From positions 27,903 to 91,902 of the forward strand of contig NZ_WKKE01000027.1 in NCBI RefSeq assembly GCF_009674775.1: a stretch of 64,000 nucleotides of DNA, given 5' to 3'. Below, in pieces: positions 62,374 to 64,000 of the stretch. Positions within the stretch are counted from its first letter, which is position 1. Each line of letters opens with the position of its first letter. A program made the translations under genes and the position numbers. Below the pieces are notes generated by a model. That model made no database searches. It was given only the letters and a program-made list of their open reading frames with translations, and was not told the DNA's origin. The stretch is from Flavobacterium sp. LC2016-23. GTDB lineage: Bacteria > Bacteroidota > Bacteroidia > Flavobacteriales > Flavobacteriaceae.

Positions 62374-62531
62374 TTAATAAGGACAAAGAACCGTTTTACC
62401 TAATAGGTTGGCCTTATTTGCCAGTGATTCAATCAAGGCTTTTTTATCAGTGGGTAAATCTGCCCATGCCTTTACATTGCTGTCTCTTAAACCTACGCTT
62501 GGAAGTATTTTTGAGTAGTTAAAATAATTTT
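62374..62531 (-). pseudogene. C-terminal fragment of a lost gene
   Basis: A start-less frame on the minus strand reads NYSKILPSVGLRDSNVKAWA, then DLPTDKKALIESLANKANLL and GKTVLCPY before a TAA. It begins at the stop of the 62538 gene's 3' flank with no ATG. The composition is coding-like and unrelated to its neighbours, so it may be the tail of a larger (toxin-like) gene removed by recombination. Confidence 0.4.
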
Positions 62532-62537
62532 TGTATT

Positions 62538-63116
62538 TTAATTTATTTCCATAACATTATTGTAATGGTATAATTCGATCCATTTACCATTCACTTTTTT
62601 TAGTAGTACCGCTTTTTCGTTAGAAAAACCAATCTCAACAGCAAACGATTTATAAAATAAGAGTGCATGCTTTTTATCTGTCGTTATTAATGGTTTTGAT
62701 AAGTAAATCCCATTATGTCCTAATTTATGACTTCCTCGTTTCATTATTGTGCTATACGGAATGATTTTTAAATTTTGGCCTTTAAAATCTGATTTTTTCC
62801 AATGATAGGTTATGGTATCTATTGTGACTTCTTTTTTTAGAATACTTATCTCCATTGAATCAATTTCCCAAACATAGGGAGGATATCCATTTGGTGCAAA
62901 ACGTATTTTACCTTCATAAAGATTTCTCTCGTTGTAAGCATTTTCATAATATTGTAAAGCTTGAATTTTAGGCAAAGCCTCCTTAACTAAAATAGTAGCA
63001 GATTTATCTGTTTTTAATTCTTCATTTAAAAAATCGTTTATCACTTCCTTTTCAATTTTTAAAGATGAACAGGAAATAAAAGTTCCCATTAAAATTATCC
63101 ATATTATTTGTTTCAT
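62538..63116 (-). CDS. array lipoprotein, family B member 2
   Basis: 192 residues. Lipobox FISC (Cys about 16). Soluble part: NLYEGKIRFAPNGYPPYVWE, DTITYHWKKSDFKGQN, YLSKPLITTDKKHALLFY, KKVNGKWIELY. Related to the 61218 protein. Unknown function, second of the interleaved lipoprotein family. Confidence 0.65.
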   Translation of the reverse strand: MKQIIWIILMGTFISCSSLKIEKEVINDFLNEELKTDKSATILVKEALPKIQALQYYENAYNERNLYEGKIRFAPNGYPPYVWEIDSMEISILKKEVTIDTITYHWKKSDFKGQNLKIIPYSTIMKRGSHKLGHNGIYLSKPLITTDKKHALLFYKSFAVEIGFSNEKAVLLKKVNGKWIELYHYNNVMEIN

Positions 63117-63142
63117 AATTTTTAATTATTTACAAGATTTCT

Positions 63143-63283
63143 CCCCGCTGGCGTGAGCGTCCCGCTCGTGAATATTTTTAAATTTCAATGTAAATCTATT
63201 TTAGGATTTAGTTTAAATATGTAAACTTTTTTCAGGACGACACAATTTTATGTTCACGAGCGGGATGCTCACGTTAGCGGGGG
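63143..63283. repeat. palindromic repeat element, full copy F
   Basis: About 141 bp with long terminal inverted repeats: CCCCGCTGGCGTGAGCGTCC (63143 on) and GGATGCTCACGTTAGCGGGG (to 63283), 27 of 30 arm positions complementary when continued to CGCTCGTGAA / TTCACGAGCG. The core is TAAATCTATTTTAGGATTTA. No coding capacity, so non-autonomous (MITE- or REP-like). The most complete of seven copies in the window. Confidence 0.75.
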
Positions 63284-63381
63284 ACTTTTATAATAAAAAA
63301 CAGTATCTAAGATTTAGAATGCTGCTTTAATTTTTATTTGGTACCATAGTATTGAATAAAGTACTTTCTTAATCAAGGAAA

Positions 63382-63585
63382 TTATTTTTTAATCTTTTTA
63401 TATAAATGATAAAATATATAGAGTGTTAGAGAAAACAATAGTAAAATTGTTGCTACAGGCAAATAGGTAAAGACATAAAAAGTATCATGAATATTAATAT
63501 CTACACAATATTCAGTCGGATAAATATAACCGTAAATTAGCATCCCAAAGCCTAAAATTAAAAAGAAGTATATAAAATATTTCAT
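63382..63585 (-). CDS. small two-helix membrane protein
   Basis: 67 residues. Two hydrophobic helices (about 4-22 and 41-60) with a short middle that reads DINIHDTFYVFTYLPVA, reminiscent of the heme-copper oxidase subunit I segment HDTYYVVAH. No copper or heme ligands beyond the one His, and far too short for an oxidase. Function unknown. Confidence 0.55.
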   Translation of the reverse strand: MKYFIYFFLILGFGMLIYGYIYPTEYCVDINIHDTFYVFTYLPVATILLLFSLTLYIFYHLYKKIKK

Positions 63586-63639
63586 AATCTTGTATAATAT
63601 TCATCCAAAAAGAATGCGTTAAAAAAAAGTAAAATCACC

Positions 63640-63711
63640 TCTGCTAGTGCCAACAGTAAATCTATTTTAGGATTTAGTGTAAATATGTAAACTTTTTTCA
63701 GGACAAAACAG
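63640..63711. repeat. palindromic repeat element, copy G
   Basis: Core TAAATCTATTTTAGGATTTA and TGTAAATATGTAAACTTTTT. The left arm is replaced by CTGCTAGTGCCAAC. Confidence 0.7.
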
Positions 63712-63718
63712 GGGGTAT

Positions 63719-64000
63719 TTATTCAATTTCATAACTTGATTCTACCTGAATATATTCTTTTTTATTCCCCACATCTTTAACCAAAACTATAACAAAATCC
63801 TTCAGGTATTCCCAAAGCCCGTAATCGTTTAATTTCAGTTTTTTGTTTTTATCATAAAATTTAGAAGAACGAATAAATTTTTGAAGGCAGCGTTTTTTCG
63901 ACTTTACATTTTGATTTTTTATCTTTTTAACTTCAGTAAAATAAAAATTACCAACGGCAACTCCGCTCCCATCTTTAATATAAAAATGATTTGGAATTTC
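63719..64000 (-). CDS. secreted array protein, family A member 5 (5' part beyond the window)
   Basis: The C-terminal 93 residues, running off the right edge. Only three residues differ from the matching part of the 59812 protein (Lys to Gln, Glu to Gly, Glu to Gln), and the flanking DNA is just as similar. A recent duplicate of repeat copy C/G plus gene. Confidence 0.8.
   Translation of the reverse strand, partial: EIPNHFYIKDGSGVAVGNFYFTEVKKIKNQNVKSKKRCLQKFIRSSKFYDKNKKLKLNDYGLWEYLKDFVIVLVKDVGNKKEYIQVESSYEIE

Noticed and set aside
1..64000. tRNA, rRNA or other structured RNA genes
   Set aside because: No T-loop-like or rRNA-like stretches were recognised by eye; a covariance search could still find small RNAs.

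Overview
The window looks like a piece of a Flavobacterium-type chromosome (Bacteroidota). The DNA is AT-rich and most genes lack Shine-Dalgarno sequences. Several genes carry the Bacteroidota -7 promoter element TAnnTTTG. Gene families typical of the group are present: a SusC-like TonB-dependent receptor, DUF3570/DUF4266, DUF3494 ice-binding repeats, a DUF5690 transporter and many secreted lipoproteins. No rRNA, tRNA, CRISPR array, transposase or phage genes were seen. Family assignments are from reading motifs, not from searches.

Layout. 1-3.5 kb: end of an alpha/beta hydrolase, a small HTH regulator (copy 1 of a duplicated cassette) and four small minus-strand accessory genes. 3.5-9.1 kb: SDR with its TetR regulator (matching palindromic operators), PRC-barrel protein with a small membrane protein, a polysaccharide-lyase-like lipoprotein, DASH cryptochrome. 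9.4-18.4 kb: OmpA-type porin with an Ig-repeat/ice-binding lipoprotein, polyphosphate kinase, a lipoprotein ending in a beta-gamma-crystallin domain, XRE-cupin regulator. 18.8-27.1 kb: probable phosphonate-use cluster (phosphoesterase with LamG domain, phosphonatase-like HAD, FAD oxidoreductase, DUF5690 transporter, TonB receptor). 27.5-32 kb: ATP-grasp / alpha-E / transglutaminase operon plus a YheT hydrolase. 32-43.3 kb: small lipoproteins, an SDR/DUF2867 operon, a PAS histidine kinase, a VIT transporter, a thioredoxin-ApbE-DUF4266-DUF3570 operon, a GNAT. 43.7-48.3 kb: photolyase operon (TIGR03643, DUF2452, flavin reductase, photolyase, DUF2256, iron-sulfur photolyase). 48.3-54.1 kb: Hsp20, carbonic anhydrase, TetR, response regulator, DUF892, NAD-binding protein, 3-methyladenine glycosylase. 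54.3-64 kb: a second accessory island with copy 2 of the HTH cassette, a three-gene GHKL-ATPase/STAS/membrane-protein operon, and a tandem array of paralogous small secreted proteins interspersed with a palindromic repeat.

Two observations stand out. First, one promoter-operator pattern, TAnnTTTG running into TTTAAC-N14/15-GTTAAAC, sits before the DASH cryptochrome, the SDR/DUF2867 operon and the photolyase operon, so three separated loci probably form one light- or UV-responsive regulon. Second, the overlapping operon at 56.3-58.6 kb pairs a STAS/GHKL ATPase having a very basic N-terminus with a stand-alone STAS-like protein and a membrane protein. I do not recognise it as a named system. 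It lies in an island next to an HTH cassette whose almost identical twin borders the accessory genes at the other end of the window.

Coordinates use corrected starts where conserved family starts lie inside a longer frame. Genes called without a conserved domain are marked as unrecognised.
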